The notes beneath the pieces were generated by a model. The model was not told where the DNA came from, did no database searches, and saw only the letters and a program-made list of their open reading frames with translations. DNA of 64,000 bases from Taxillus chinensis (Eukaryota; Streptophyta; Magnoliopsida; Santalales; Loranthaceae), in the NCBI GenBank assembly GCA_023512835.1, contig CM042090.1:5177826-5241825 (forward strand), given 5' to 3'. The translations under genes were made by a program, and so were the position numbers. Positions 12,137 to 23,894 of the stretch are shown piece after piece (position 1 is the stretch's first letter; each line of letters begins with the position of its first letter).

Positions 12137-13974
12137 TGTAAGGACCCAGTACCTTGAGTTAGTCGGTTTGCCTCCTGAGTAGAGTTTTTCTAGATTTTGA
12201 CCTAGTAAATGGACTCCAATGAATTCACGTGCAAAAGGAAAGATGCTTAGAATGGTGTCCTCTATCTACCACAGAAGTTTCAGGCCAAATGGACATGTAT
12301 GTGAGGTGCACGTGATATGGGTCCAATTCACGTGCAAGTGTAATTGTCTCTAAATGATGCAAGGAGGCTAGGGGTGAAGTTTGAGAGCATTTGGAGTCCA
12401 TATGGAGGTGCACGTGAATTGGGGAATTCACGTGCAAATTGGCGTCTGAGCTTATTTTTGCATGGTTCCCTTGGTTTTGACATTCTAAGGAACTTTCTCC
12501 AAAGGACCATGTTGAAATTCCGAGTATTTTGGCCTATAGGGGTGCGAAAAGGTCTTACTTGTGTAATCAAAACTACGTCGTTTTGATCCTGGGATTCACT
12601 TAATCAAAACTACGTCGTTTTGATGTTGTGTTGTCTATATAAGGAGGAGAAGCCCTTTTAGGTTTAGGGTTTGTTGCTTCACCGGCCGTCGCAGAGAGAG
12701 AGAGGGAAGGAGAGCTCCTGGTTGCTGCCGGGCGTCTTGCGTGGGTGGTCGGTGCTCCGTGGGTGGACGGCGTTCGACGTGGAATCGGGACATTCTTGTG
12801 TTGTTGCGTTTTCTTTGAGGTAGGGGTTCTGTCTCACCTAGTCTGTTCCGGGGGTTAGGCCCTGTGTAGAGGGTTTCTCGAGTTTTATTGATATTGTTAT
12901 ATTATTTATATGTAAATTCATATAGGTGTGACCTCCTATATGAATGTTGGCCTTCAATGGCGTGTTGTTTGGATATATGTATATATGCCTGCCAAGTGTT
13001 TGAAATTATGCCTGGTGAGGCTGTGCATGTTATGTGTTTGAGGTAATGCCTGTGAGGTTGTGCATGTTATGTGTTTGAGGTAATGCTGTGAGGCCACGCA
13101 CGTCAAGTGTGTTAGATTATGTCCGTGTGGCTGGGTTTATAAGCTTGTGGATATATGCATGCTAAGTGTTCGATGTTATTCCTGTGACTAAGCATACTAA
13201 GTGTTTGATGTTATGCCTGTATGGCCATGTGTGCTGCGTGTTTGCTTGTACACCCGGTGCTGTGGAAGCCCGGGACTGTTTTGTAGAACCCGGTGGTGTG
13301 GAAGCCCGGACTGTTTTGTGGAACCCGGTGGTCGTGGAAGCCCGGGACCGTTTTGTGGAACCCGGTGGGTGGAAGCCCGGGAATTGTTTGTGGAACCCGG
13401 TGGGTGTGGAAGCCTGGGACGTTTTGTGGAACCCGGTGTTGTGGAAGCCCGGGACTGTTTCTTGAAACCCGGTGGTGTGGAAGCCGGGAGTGTTTATGTA
13501 CCAGCCCATGTATGATTGTGTTTCGTTGTTATAGCCTGTAACTATATCTGGTGGGATAATTGTATCACGACACAAAGACTTGTACACAAGGCATGTAGAT
13601 GTTAGGTGCATGGGATGGGTTGGGGAGACATGATCCCTACGAGTTGTGGTTGCTCACCCCTCCTACCATGTTGTTTTCTTTTCAGGAACCTACAAGCGTT
13701 AGGTGGGACCCCAAGGTGGAAGATCTTATTTATTTTATTGTTTATGTTATTTTATTATGGGAACGATGTAACCCCAATGGGGATGGATTGAAAAGGAAGA
13801 CTTTGTATTAAAGACTGATTTGGTTTGTGGACCGCTTGATGGACTTTATTTTTCTTGAATGTTTTGTGTGTTTAAAATGTTCGGTTCTTGGTTTGTATCC
13901 TACCCCTTTGCCCTCCGTGTGGGTAAAGGGAGTCACGTACCGGTTTCCTCGGGTTGAAAATCCGGGGCGTGACA
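12137..13974 (+). repeat. 3' LTR of element 2
   Basis: It aligns along its whole length with 4788-6604. Differences are mostly one-base indels, and the minisatellite has seven imperfect units instead of six clean ones. Palindromes are at 12567-12586 and 12604-12623 and the TATA box at 12636-12643. Confidence 0.95.
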
Positions 13975-15452
13975 AGGGGAAGACAGGGTATGATGAGTGT
14001 GGTTATAGCGGTGCTCGAGTTGCGGCGTCAGGTTATTGAAGGTCGGTTGGGGGATCTTGAGTGTGAGGTCCTCCGGGGATCAGATTCGGACCGCGTACTT
14101 TCGACAGATTGATGAGAGGATTCCGACCATGTGTCGCGCCATCGAGGTCGATTGATAGTTCCATCTTCTCTCCGGGAGAGCGTTCTACGGGAATTCCATC
14201 ACTCCCGTTTGGCTGTTCACCCCGGAGGAACGAAGATGTACCATGCCGTACGACAGCCAGCTTCTGGTGGTCGGGCCTTAAGAAAGCCATTGCAGAGTTT
14301 GTTCGACGGTGTTTGACATGCCGGCGGGTCAAGGCCGAGCATTTGCGGTCTCGTTGGTGAGTTGCAGTCATTACCGTGCCGGAGTGGAAGTGGGATCATG
14401 TGACTATGGACTTCGTCACGGGGCTACCTCGTTCCCGAGGCCATGATACTATTTGGGTTGTTGTGGACCGTTTGACGAAGTCTGCCCACTTTATTCCGAT
14501 TCGTGAGACCGATTCAGTCCGGACCTTGGGACAGTGTTATGTCGACGTGGTGGTACGATTGCATGGTGTGCCGTTATCGATCGTCTCGATATGGATGCTC
14601 GGTTCACTTCGCAGTCTGGCGCGGCTACAGGCGTGCTTTGGGCACCCGAGTTAATTTGAGTACGGCTACCACCCACATACAGATGGCCGGTCCGAGCGCA
14701 CTATTCGGATTCTCGAGGATATGCTCCGTGCTTGTGTGTTGGATTTTGGTGGTAGTTGGGAGGCTCACCTTCCCTTGGTGGAGTTCTCCTACAACAACAG
14801 CCTATCAAGCTACGATAGAGATGGCGCCATATGAGGCATTGTATGGGCGACCGTGTCGCTCCCCTCTGTGTTGGGCTCAGGCAGGGGCCGGTTGTTTAGG
14901 TCCCGATATGGTCCAGGAGACTACGAGACTTGGTTCGGGTGATCCGGCAACGGATGTTGACGGCCCAGAGTCGACGAAATCATATGCGGACAGACGGCGA
15001 CGACCACTTCGGTTCGTCGTAGGGGATCGTGTCTTCTTGCGAGTCTCGCCACGACGGGGACACAGGCGGTTTGGGCGAGGTTCCAAACTCTCGCCTCGAT
15101 TTGTAGGTCCTTTTCTATCACATCGTTGTTGTGGGACCAGTGGCCTATCGATTAGAGTTACCACCCGAGCTAGCTTGTGTTCATGACGTTTTCCACGTCT
15201 CCCCGGTTACGGAAATATTACCCGGATCCTACACATGTGCTAGATTGGCGTGAGATAGAGTTGGCAGATGATGGTTCTGTTGTCGAGGCACCAGTCCAGA
15301 TTTTAGACCGTCGGGAGCAGTGTCTTGCGCGGCAAGACGATTCCGTTGGTCCGCGTTTGTGGCGCCACCGTAATATGGAGGAGCGGACCTGGGAGCGAGA
15401 GAGTCATATGCGTGCTCTTCACCCCGAGCCGTTCGAGGACGAACAGTCCTAA
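13975..15452 (+). pseudogene. Pol of element 1, second part: integrase and chromodomain-like end (frameshifted)
   Basis: Coding resumes right after the 3' LTR of element 2 with a short linker (MMSVVIAVLELRRQVIEG). The integrase zinc region follows (HHSRLAVHPGG, then CLTCRRVKAEH near 14310). The integrase core starts at 14385 ([39 protein letters not shown]), with the second catalytic Asp region disturbed by a shift near 14590. [12 protein letters not shown] is near 14840. The C-terminal SYADRRRRPLRF and LSPRFVGPF blocks follow, then a chromodomain-like tail (WRHRNMEERTWERES) ending FEDEQS at 15452. At least three frames are used. Confidence 0.9.
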
Positions 15453-15674
15453 GGTGGGGAGGATGTCAACATTTTTACCGTCCATTGAGGTATTTAACCT
15501 TGATTGTTGCGTTTTTGCTTCGCTTGTAGATTATTTTATTCTTGGGCGTTGTTCGTTTAGCATGCTAATTGGAATTAGGTTATGCGTAACCCTTTTAGCC
15601 TGGAGGTGTTTTTTTTTTTTTTTCATTGAAGATGACTTATCTTTCGGGGACGAAAAGTCCTAAGGTGGGGAGGA
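15453..15674 (+). other. 3' non-coding region of element 1 with duplicated purine-tract motif
   Basis: agtcctaaggtggggagga occurs at about 15445 and again at 15656-15674. Only the second copy abuts the 3' LTR at 15675, so it is the working polypurine tract. The first copy follows the pol stop directly. Confidence 0.75.
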
Positions 15675-16690
15675 TGTAAAGACCCGTACTGTGAGCGGTG
15701 AGTCGGGCCCCGAATAGAGGTTGGAATATTTATTTGGCGGTGTGACCTTCGCGTTAACTTTTCGAATTATTATTATTATTTTAATATGGTGATTTTATTA
15801 TTCTTTTTTGAGCTCATTATTTGAATATTATTATGAATATTAATATAATTTAAGTATTTAATTATTATTGATGAAATTATCACGTTTATTTTTATTAAAA
15901 TTATGGGAACACTTTAATGGAAATATTTTAGTATTTACACCATATTATCATTATTAGTAGAAATTCTATTATTATTATTATTATTTAACCTAATAATAGG
16001 AGAGTATAAAAGTGAACCTAGGGTGAAACCCTAGGCACGTTAGAATGTCCGCGTAGAGCCTGGTGAGGGAGAAGCACAAGGTTGGGAGAAATAGTGTTTC
16101 ATTGATCATACGAAGTTATACTCAGGTAGGTGATTTCACCCCTCGTTATTCTATTTTCTTGAATGGAAGTCGTTAGAGATGATTTTTGGGTGTTTCTTTT
16201 TTTTGTCTCGTTCCGTATGTTGTCCACTCCTTATGCCCGTCGGACAAATTAGCGTGGCCTGTTTGGATGAAATTCTCTTTGACCATCCGAACGTCTAATG
16301 CAATCTATCAATTGCGATTCTATTATTATTTGTTATCGGGCCTTCGGTTGGGTCTCCTTGCGTGCAGCAGGTTTTTCGTGTGTCGGGCGAGGATTTTCGT
16401 GCGTCGAGGGGCGAGGCCAGTCGGCGACGCTGAAAAAAAAAAAAAACAAAATGACAAGGGGAGAGGCCGGGTCGTGCGACCGCAAGAGAAAAAAAACCAG
16501 GCTGTTCGTGGACGACACTGTCGATGGTAAGAAAAGGGGTCCGACAAGACCTCCGTGGACAACGATGGGAGGGGCGGGCGACTTGTGCCGCCCAGGGCTA
16601 GCCGCAGGCCTTTTCGGCAGTCCTCCTGGGTCGGCTCTCTTGGCCGGCCCAGCTCTTGTTTGAGTAGAAATATAAATACACATATATACA

Positions 16691-16721
<31 letters not shown>

Positions 16722-17634
16722 CATTCGTGATTATAGAAAACTCGTATTTAATACTCATGAGTGTGGATGTGATTAAATTGGTAATTATTAAATTATGTAT
16801 GTGTGTATTGCTTGTGGATATTGTTTAACTGGTGAAGTAAATATTCCGAATGGTGTTACATGAAATTTCCGATTGTTGAGGTAATTTCGTGATGAATTTG
16901 GTGAGTTAACCGTGGGTCCCACTTAGGGCTGCAAGGGGCCATGGGTCCCCTATGTGGCTGGTTAACTCGGGTCCCATATGTGGCGAGTTGAAGTTAGGAA
17001 CACCATGGGTCCCACATATGGCGTTTAGTAGCGGACCAAATTCCTGGAGTTGGTGGCGGAATTTCCATGGGTGTATGATTTTTTGGCGTGAGCCTTTCAT
17101 GATTCGAAATCGATGTGATTTATTTGTAATTGGATGGAATTTTTTTTTTGTGTTGGAGTGACACTACACCGGCACATGCATTCACCGATCATACGGTCCT
17201 AGGAATGTGAATAAAAGGATAGTGGAGTCGGGGAATTACCTCACCGGGCACTTGTGCTCACCCTACTTTATTTTTATTTTTCCTACAAGGTTATAGGGAA
17301 TAGTTGTTGGAGCCACAATGGAGCTAGGTGGGACCTCTTAATGTAGGATTCTCCTTTATGAATTTAACTATTTATTGGTTTGATTATTTGGTCATTTCCT
17401 TTAGGACTTAGGTCCGTGATAATTGTACAAACTTGAATAATGGACTTTAGTAATATTGTTTGCAGACATTAATTAATGACTTGTATGTTGCATTGGATTA
17501 TTTGTAGGTACAATGCTACCCCCGCCGTAGTGTTGTACAAGGATTGAATCGATCACTAACCCCTCGACCCCCAGGAGGGGGTGTGGGAAGTCGCGTACCT
17601 AGTCCCGTGGGTTTCGGGGGTTTAGGGCGTGACA
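15675..17634 (+). repeat. 3' LTR of element 1
   Basis: It runs TGTAAAGACCC...GGGCGTGACA, 1960 bases. A probable TATA box (TATAAAAG) is at 16005-16012 after an AT-rich stretch. A TA microsatellite lies near 16694-16720. The part after 16598 matches 1-1037. Confidence 0.95.
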
Positions 17635-17639
17635 ACGGT

Positions 17640-19848
17640 CTTCCAAGGAGTATTCCGAACTCCTCTATCTTCTTCCATCTCCAAAACTACAAAGTCCACC
17701 GGAAATATGAAGGAGCCCACTTTGACAAACACGTCTTCAATTATCCCTTCAGGCCTTCCCAGTAGATCGGTCAAAGAACCGCAATGATATGGAAGTGGGC
17801 TTCATGCCCTTAAGCCCAAGTTGCTTGTACAAAGCAAAGGAGATCAAATTGATGCCGCCCCTAAATCACATAGGGCCCGCCGCTGGTGCATTGCCAATCA
17901 CACAAGGGAGATTAAACTGTGGGATCTTTATGCTTGATGGGCAAACTCGTTGAACAACATTGCTCACCTCATTAGTGACTGCCACCGTCTCATGATCCCT
18001 ATATTTCCTCTTCTTCTTCACAAAATCTTTGATGTACTTTTCTGTACCTAGGCATCTGCTCCAAGATTTCCACAAATGGAATGTTAATTTCAAGCCTCTT
18101 GAACAAACTCGTAAAGTGCTCATGCTCTTCTTAACCCTCCGGTTCCTCAACCTCCGAGGAAATGGCATAGTAGGCCCGAGCTCTTGCCTCTGTTCTTCAC
18201 CTATTCGTCTTGACTCAGTTGCTGGTCCTTCTTTTCTTGCACTCTTTCTTCACTTTATCTGATTTTCCTTGGTTATCGCCTTCAAGGGTCCGCTCGTTCT
18301 CCTGGAATTGCCTTCTTCTTAGGCTCTTTAGCTCTTTCAATGCCTTCCCGCTTTTTGGAGAATAGCCTTGCAGCTCTCCTTGGGGTTCACCTCGTATCAC
18401 TTGGAAAAGATTTACTGAGACTCCTTGATTTACATTCTGGGCCAAACTCACAAGACTTTTCTATATTCTTCATTGAAGATTCCATGGTGACTATGCTTTC
18501 CTCCAAATTATCCTCTCTTTTGGTTGGCTCATCCACATTTGATATACCCTTCCTCTTTCTTGTTGAGGCCGAGGTCGTTTCTCGTCGAATCCTGGAGGTG
18601 GGTGTAAATAATTATCCGTAGCATACGGATTCTCGCTTCATCCCGGGGGGCACATATTTGTACCGAAATGAGATATCTCCCCCTCGTCCCGGGGTTTTTG
18701 AAATGGCCGAAATTGCTGCTGGTTCTGGTTGTACCCTTGTTGTTGTTGTTGAGGATAAAATTGCCTTCTGATACAAGCCCCTTCCTCCAACATAATTTGC
18801 TTCTTCACTCTACTCCAGCCCCGCTCAAACGGTAAAGCTTGTTGTGATCCTTCGACTTTAAGAGCCAAAACTTCCATGCCTTTCACTAAAGCTTGAATCG
18901 TGCTTGCATATCATTGGAAGAATTATCAACCGAAGCTATCTTCTCCCTTGGCTTTGAAGTACGCACATTAGACCACCGCCAATCAGCTAATGACAACCTC
19001 TCTAAGAGCTCTCTTCCTCACGTCGGGCTCTAGATTCATTAAGCATCCTCCAAGAATTGCATTCACCTTGTCTTGTGAGTGGGATCGAAGACACTGTGTA
19101 GAAAGATTCAATTTGAATCCACTGGGTCTTCCATGATCAGGGCATCTTCTCACCAAATCTTTAAGCGTTCCCAAGCTTCATGAAGTGTCTCCATCTCATC
19201 TTGCCTAAATCTGCTAATTCCCCCTCCGAGTTGGATCACCTTGGAAGGAGGGAAGTACTTTGACATGAACTTGGTCCGCATCTCCTCCCAAGTATTTATT
19301 GAACTCCTGGCTGTAAACCGTTAAACCACCCAAGAGCTCTATCCCTTAAGGAGAAAAGGAAAAGCCTTAGCTTTATTGCCTCCTCCGACACATTGTTGAT
19401 CTTTATGGTGTCACACATCTAGTAGAAGCTCATCAAATGCTGGTGTGAATCATCCACGGCTGTTCCTCCAAACGCGTTGTTGCTCACCATATTGATCAAC
19501 GCCGGCTTTAGCTCAAAGCTATTTGTTTGGACTCTTGTCTGCCGAATCCCGTAATAATGGTCCGACATCATTGACCTCGCAAAATCTAAGAAGGTTCGGG
19601 CATAAACCGATTCCCCTCTTCTTCTGGATACCGGCCATTATAATTGGCCCCTCTTTGCAGATGCACCATCATCGGTGTCCGAGATCTGCCATCAGGTCAC
19701 CTACTGATTGCTCCAAGCCTTGAAGTGCTTCTTCAGCCTCACGTGCGGCTTCGTCGGCCTCTCGCCGCTTTCCTAGCCGCTCTACGGCCTGTCTCCGAAC
19801 AATCGCCTCTGGTTCTCGATTGAATGGTATAGGCTCCCCTCTTGGCAT
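17640..19848 (-). pseudogene. Gag-protease of an Athila/Tat-like Ty3/gypsy element (degenerate)
   Basis: Read on the minus strand from MPRGEPIPFNREPE at 19848, a charged N-terminus is followed by broken gag blocks (RFTARSSINTWEEM, MSKYFPPSK, LKDLVRRCPDHG) at about 19110-19330. A Q/N-rich region lies near 18680-18780. Then come the lineage-typical stretch PFPRRLRNR...FVKKKRKYRDHETVAV...FNLPCVIGN at 17880-18165 and a protease start with CDLGA in place of the usual DTG/DSG. That DLG form and the IPCTIGN-type motif are features I know from Athila/Tat elements. The frame has many stops. At 17634 the LTR of element 1 cuts it inside an LLGRP-type protease motif. Confidence 0.8.
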
Positions 19849-20021
19849 GCACGACTAAGAAGTTCCACAAATGAGTTGTGATGTTCCAGTAAAACAAACA
19901 AGAACACACCCACACTCGAACAAAAGAAAATAAATAAATAAAAACTCAAAGAAAAATAAACACTAATATCGAATTCAAACAATTTCACTCAATGTTGATT
20001 TCTAAAGCTAGTCAACCGTTG

Positions 20022-20043
20022 AATCCCCAAGCAACGGCATCAA
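20022..20043 (-). other. Primer binding site of the Athila/Tat-like element (Asp-tRNA type, mutated)
   Basis: The minus strand reads ttgatgccgttgcttgggga. This resembles the tRNA-Asp primer site of Athila/Tat elements with a few changes. It lies between the LTR end and the gag leader, at the expected place. Confidence 0.65.
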
Positions 20044-20048
20044 TTTGA

Positions 20049-21538
20049 TGAACGGATATTTCGTGAGCGAAACCCAAGTGAGGATTAAGCTACCGTCATT
20101 TAAATCCCTTCTCAAAATATTAATTCCCTCAACTAATGCTAAATAGAATAGCGACAAGAAAGGGTCGATCCCCAGAGATTACCAAGTTACCTAGCTTTAA
20201 CTCAAATAACCAAATTAATCTTGCTTAAAATAATGTCTCAAAGAAACAAAATTGTGTTTTAAAATTACTTTAATAAAACAGAATTGCAATTGAAATAACT
20301 AAAAATGTTAGATTTAGAATCAAGGATTAAGGCATCTAGGGTCACAATTTCACCTCCCTATGTTATCTCTACTGGTTCATGGTATTAGGTTGCCTGATTG
20401 AAAACATGCTAAACATAAGCCAAGGACAACAAATGGTCATTGAGGTCCTTTTAAGAGTTGTATGCCAGAATGGTAATCTAAACACACAAACATGCAAAGC
20501 CAATAAATCATACTTGCAAAAGGATAATGATCACACCAATTATAAATAAGTTATGAATCTCAATCCGCCCCGGACTAGGGCTAAGAATACTAAGGTGTAC
20601 ATCCAAAGATAGAAATTAAGAACAGATTCATAAAACATGCAAAACTCAATCATCCAAACCCAATATTCATAAACACAAAGCAAGCAACAAGGGAGCTACA
20701 TTGCTCCCCTAGATTATAAGAACTACTCACGCATGATTACAAGCAAAACCATAGCAAAAAGCTAAACGTCTTCTTTTTAATCTATGCGCGCAACAAGGCT
20801 TCAAATCCAGGCTCCAAAATCCGCGATGGGTGACTGCGACGGCTACGACGGCTGCTCTCCTAGGTCAAGGAGCAGCCTCCAAGTCGTGAAGCCTCTCTCC
20901 CTAAAAACGTATAGGGGGTCTAAGTTACATAGCATGGGGGCGTGGAGCCTCTATTTATAGAGGTTGGATGGGCCTTGAGGTGTGTACCCTAGCCCATCTA
21001 TCAAAACGACGTAGTTTTGATAAGTGACACTCCACACTTTAAAATCTCTATCTTCCATCCACAATTTGGACATGGGCCTTCAGGAACAAATGATCGGCAT
21101 GGAAAAATGATAGGATCGGTCCAAAAATATCTCTGCGTATCGGTTGCACGTGATATGGTGAATTCACGACGGTTCTAAATCAGCTCAAACTTCTCCAAGC
21201 TTCCTTGCATCCGTAGAGGCCCGAGAAGCAAAATAGGCTTGCACGTGAAATGGGTGAATTCACGTGTAGCTCCAAATGCTCGAAATTTCTGTGGTAGGTA
21301 GAGGACATCATTCTAAGCAACTTTTGTTCTTGCATGCCAATTGTTTGAGGCCATCTACTATATCAAAAGTAAGCTCCAAAATCTGCCAAAACACTTTAAA
21401 AATGCATGTATTTGCAAATAGCATCTTCCTAGGGGGTTAGAGCAAATATATATGACATATGAAGAATAAGGCTCTAATCATGCTCTTAAACATCCTAAAT
21501 AAACACTAGAATAACGGCATAAAATGCACGTTATCGAG
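20049..21538 (-). repeat. 5' LTR of the Athila/Tat-like element
   Basis: It lies just upstream (minus sense) of the primer site, and its outer edge abuts the primer site of the next element. It contains, in minus orientation, three CACGTG motifs, the palindrome tcaaaactacgtcgttttga (21001-21020) and a TATAAATA box (20951-20960). These are in the same order as in the element 2 LTR. Its partner LTR lies outside the window. The outer boundary is approximate because the expected TGATAAC start reads cgataac. Confidence 0.75.
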
Positions 21539-21547
21539 ATACCAACT

Positions 21548-23894
21548 TGTCACGCCCGAATTCCGGGGAACCCGGAACCGGGTGCATGACTTCCCCCTTG
21601 CCCGCACCCGATAGGTCAAGGGGTAGTGACTAGCCCCAATGGAGACTACACCGCGGGTGCTGTCTCAAATATGCAACCCCGTACCGTCATACATCAAGGG
21701 TAATCCTGTACTTTCCCATATATCATCATGCATCTAATGAGTCAAACAGATATATAGACATCACATCATACAAGATGCAAATACAACTGTTCACGGACCC
21801 ATGTCCGGGATATACACACAATAAAATACAGACTGATATTGTATCATACATCGAGTAGTGGGCGTCCTCCTGGAAGAAAGTCCTCCACTAGTCTCGGGTC
21901 ACACCCGAAAAGGACAAACAATAAGTAGGGGTGAGCGACAAGCTCGGTAGGTGACCTAAAAACTCCACATCATGCAACACATATAAGTCTATACTATATG
22001 CTCAGTGTACTCGTGCACCGTGTAGTGTGCACAATCATCGGGACTCGGCTCGCAAACAAACATCAGACTCACCCGCTCCATACAGGACAACTTGTCCACG
22101 ATCCTCCATGGGATCCCGACTCGGGGCACTCGGCCCTAGCTCCACGAGCTCAACGTCTCAACTCAGGCCTTAGCCTCGGTCCACGACGCAATATGCCCGG
22201 CCACGGTCACCACACAAAGCCTACCATCGGTGCATATGCCTACCACGTCAACCACATAAAGACCATCGGTGCATCACGGTGAGAACCCAAACAAGTCACG
22301 GAGTCCATGCCCCAATACCTCACACCAATATACTAACATGAGTATGGCAAATCATTCTCAACATTTTCTTTGGAGCGTAGCGCCTTCACAAGTAAATCCT
22401 CAATCCTTGATTTATGAAGGAAGTACCCATAGCAACTATTTTCTTGAAATCAAAAAAGTCCCGCATTGGGTTCCCATAGCATAACTAAGATAATATGATT
22501 TTTGGGGATTTTTCGAGATGTCTAACCCCACTTTCCAAAAAATTCCCCACTACGAACTTTTGGGTTTTTCCGAGATTTTACACTAAATCCTAATTTTCAC
22601 ATTTTGAAATAGTAGGAATTAATTTTTCTAGTATTTTTCTTTGAATCCAAATGGGGGTATTTCATTATTTACATTGTAACTTAAGTATAATGCTTAAATT
22701 TGTAGATGGGTATAGGTTGCAATGTAAATAGGTCCGATCCCGGTCGTACAGTGTCCGTTACACGCAGAGGCTGCGACTCGTAGGCTGCGGAATGCGGAGC
22801 TGCGGCGTGCCTCGAAGACTCGAAGCGAGGCTACGACCTTCGACTACCTACGAGGCTACGAACTTCGACCCTTCGACTTTGAACTACGGGTCTACGAACT
22901 ATGAGTCTACGAACTTCGAACTACGAGGCTACGAACTACGGGTCTTTAACTACGACCCTGGATCTTCGACCCTTCGACCCGTAACTTCGTATTTTCGTCG
23001 GTCGACCCGAACGCGCCAGTGTACTTGTTCATCGTCGTTTTTGCTTCCGTTCTTCGTCTGGAATCAACTCAAGAACCCCCGGACACGCACAAACACGCAT
23101 TCTACGCAACATACTTGCGATATTTACCTTAAAATGCGTCCGGAACGCCTCTAAATTGCGCAGAAACAACGAAACAAGTATAAAATTCCAGATTTTTCGG
23201 AATTTCATGGTTGACTTATCAACCCTCATGAAAAACACAATTAATCAACCCCAAAATCACAGAAAGATATATCCACAATGATATAAAATAGCTCTTAACC
23301 ACGATCTTATGTTAAACCATTAAATCTAACCCAAAATTGAATTTCCCCCAAATTCTAGAGTTCATGCTCAATTTCATAAATCATGATAAATTTGTGCAGA
23401 TCTAAAACAAGAGAGAAATAAGAAGTTCAAGGACACCTACTTGAAGTAAATCTTTGAGCTCCACGAACCCAAATCGCCAAAGCCTCCAAGCTCTCTCAAG
23501 CTCTCTCTCTCTCAACGCACAAACGTGAAACGTAAAGTGAAAGCTTTTTTTTTTTTTCTTATTTATATTTTCGCCAGTAACCGACCTAGTCAACCATTGA
23601 CTCGGTCAATAATTGACCTCAAGGCCCCGAACTCCAAATTGAGTCAAACTAGGTAAAACGCTTGAAATGACGAGCACAATACTAGGCGATATTATTATAC
23701 TCAAATGACGCCCAAACGCAAAGTCAACCAATAAACCCCAAAAAGTTAACAATCGAGTCAAACGGGACCCCGACACAAAATCGGGCCCAAGTACGGTCAA
23801 AATGCTCACATCGACGGTACACACTACCGTCCGTATAGTTACATTCCCATAGAATGACTATCTCTCAAAAACTACCCAAATACGAGTCTTTACA
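21548..23894 (-). repeat. 5' LTR of a minus-strand Tekay-like element with start of its primer site
   Basis: On the minus strand it starts TGTAAAGACTCG (23894) and ends GGGCGTGACA (21548). It is followed by agttggtatc, the start of a Met-tRNA primer site cut off by the Athila/Tat-like insertion. The start region matches 63267-64000 and the middle matches 31151-34788 and 61959-63266, so it is one member of a family present four times here. No second LTR of this element is inside the window. Confidence 0.85.
22785..23000. repeat. Degenerate short tandem repeat in the LTR (ctacgaacttcga-like units)
   Basis: Units such as ctacgaacttcga, ctacgaactacg and cttcgacccttcgac follow one another for about 200 bases. 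The unit is roughly 12-18 bases and variable. The other copies of this LTR do not show it in this form. Confidence 0.7.

Larger units (their letters stand above)
4788..13974 (+). mobile_element. Ty3/gypsy chromovirus, element 2, complete, inserted inside element 1 pol
   Basis: It has two near-identical LTRs (4788-6604 and 12137-13974), both TG...CA, with a primer site right after the first and a purine tract right before the second. It splits the pol of element 1 between RNase H and integrase. The flanks ggggg (4783-4787) and agggg (13975-13979) form a 4/5 target duplication. Internal coding is broken by many one-base indels, so it must have moved with proteins supplied in trans or decayed since. 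It is the youngest insertion of the nest by position. Confidence 0.94.
1..17634 (+). mobile_element. Ty3/gypsy chromovirus (Tekay/Del-like), element 1, 5' truncated by window edge and interrupted by element 2
   Basis: The sequence at 1-1037 matches 16599-17634 almost base for base, so these are the two LTRs of one element. The internal part holds an initiator Met-tRNA primer site, gag, protease, RT, RNase H, integrase and a chromodomain-like C-terminus in the usual Ty3/gypsy order. A second element (4788-13974) is inserted between RNase H and integrase. The pol part carries several frameshifts, so the copy is not expected to be autonomous. The right LTR is followed by acggt (17635-17639), which should be the target duplication; its left partner lies outside the window. 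The host sequence on the right is Athila/Tat-type protease. Confidence 0.93.

Noticed and set aside
16186..16758. Several overlapping frames in the 3' LTR of element 1
   Set aside because: Chance frames within an LTR; they include poly-A/T and TA repeats and have no family resemblance.
21998..22484. Short plus-strand frames in the LTR at 21548-23894
   Set aside because: They lie in U5/R sequence conserved with the other LTRs of the family, and no protein similarity is visible.
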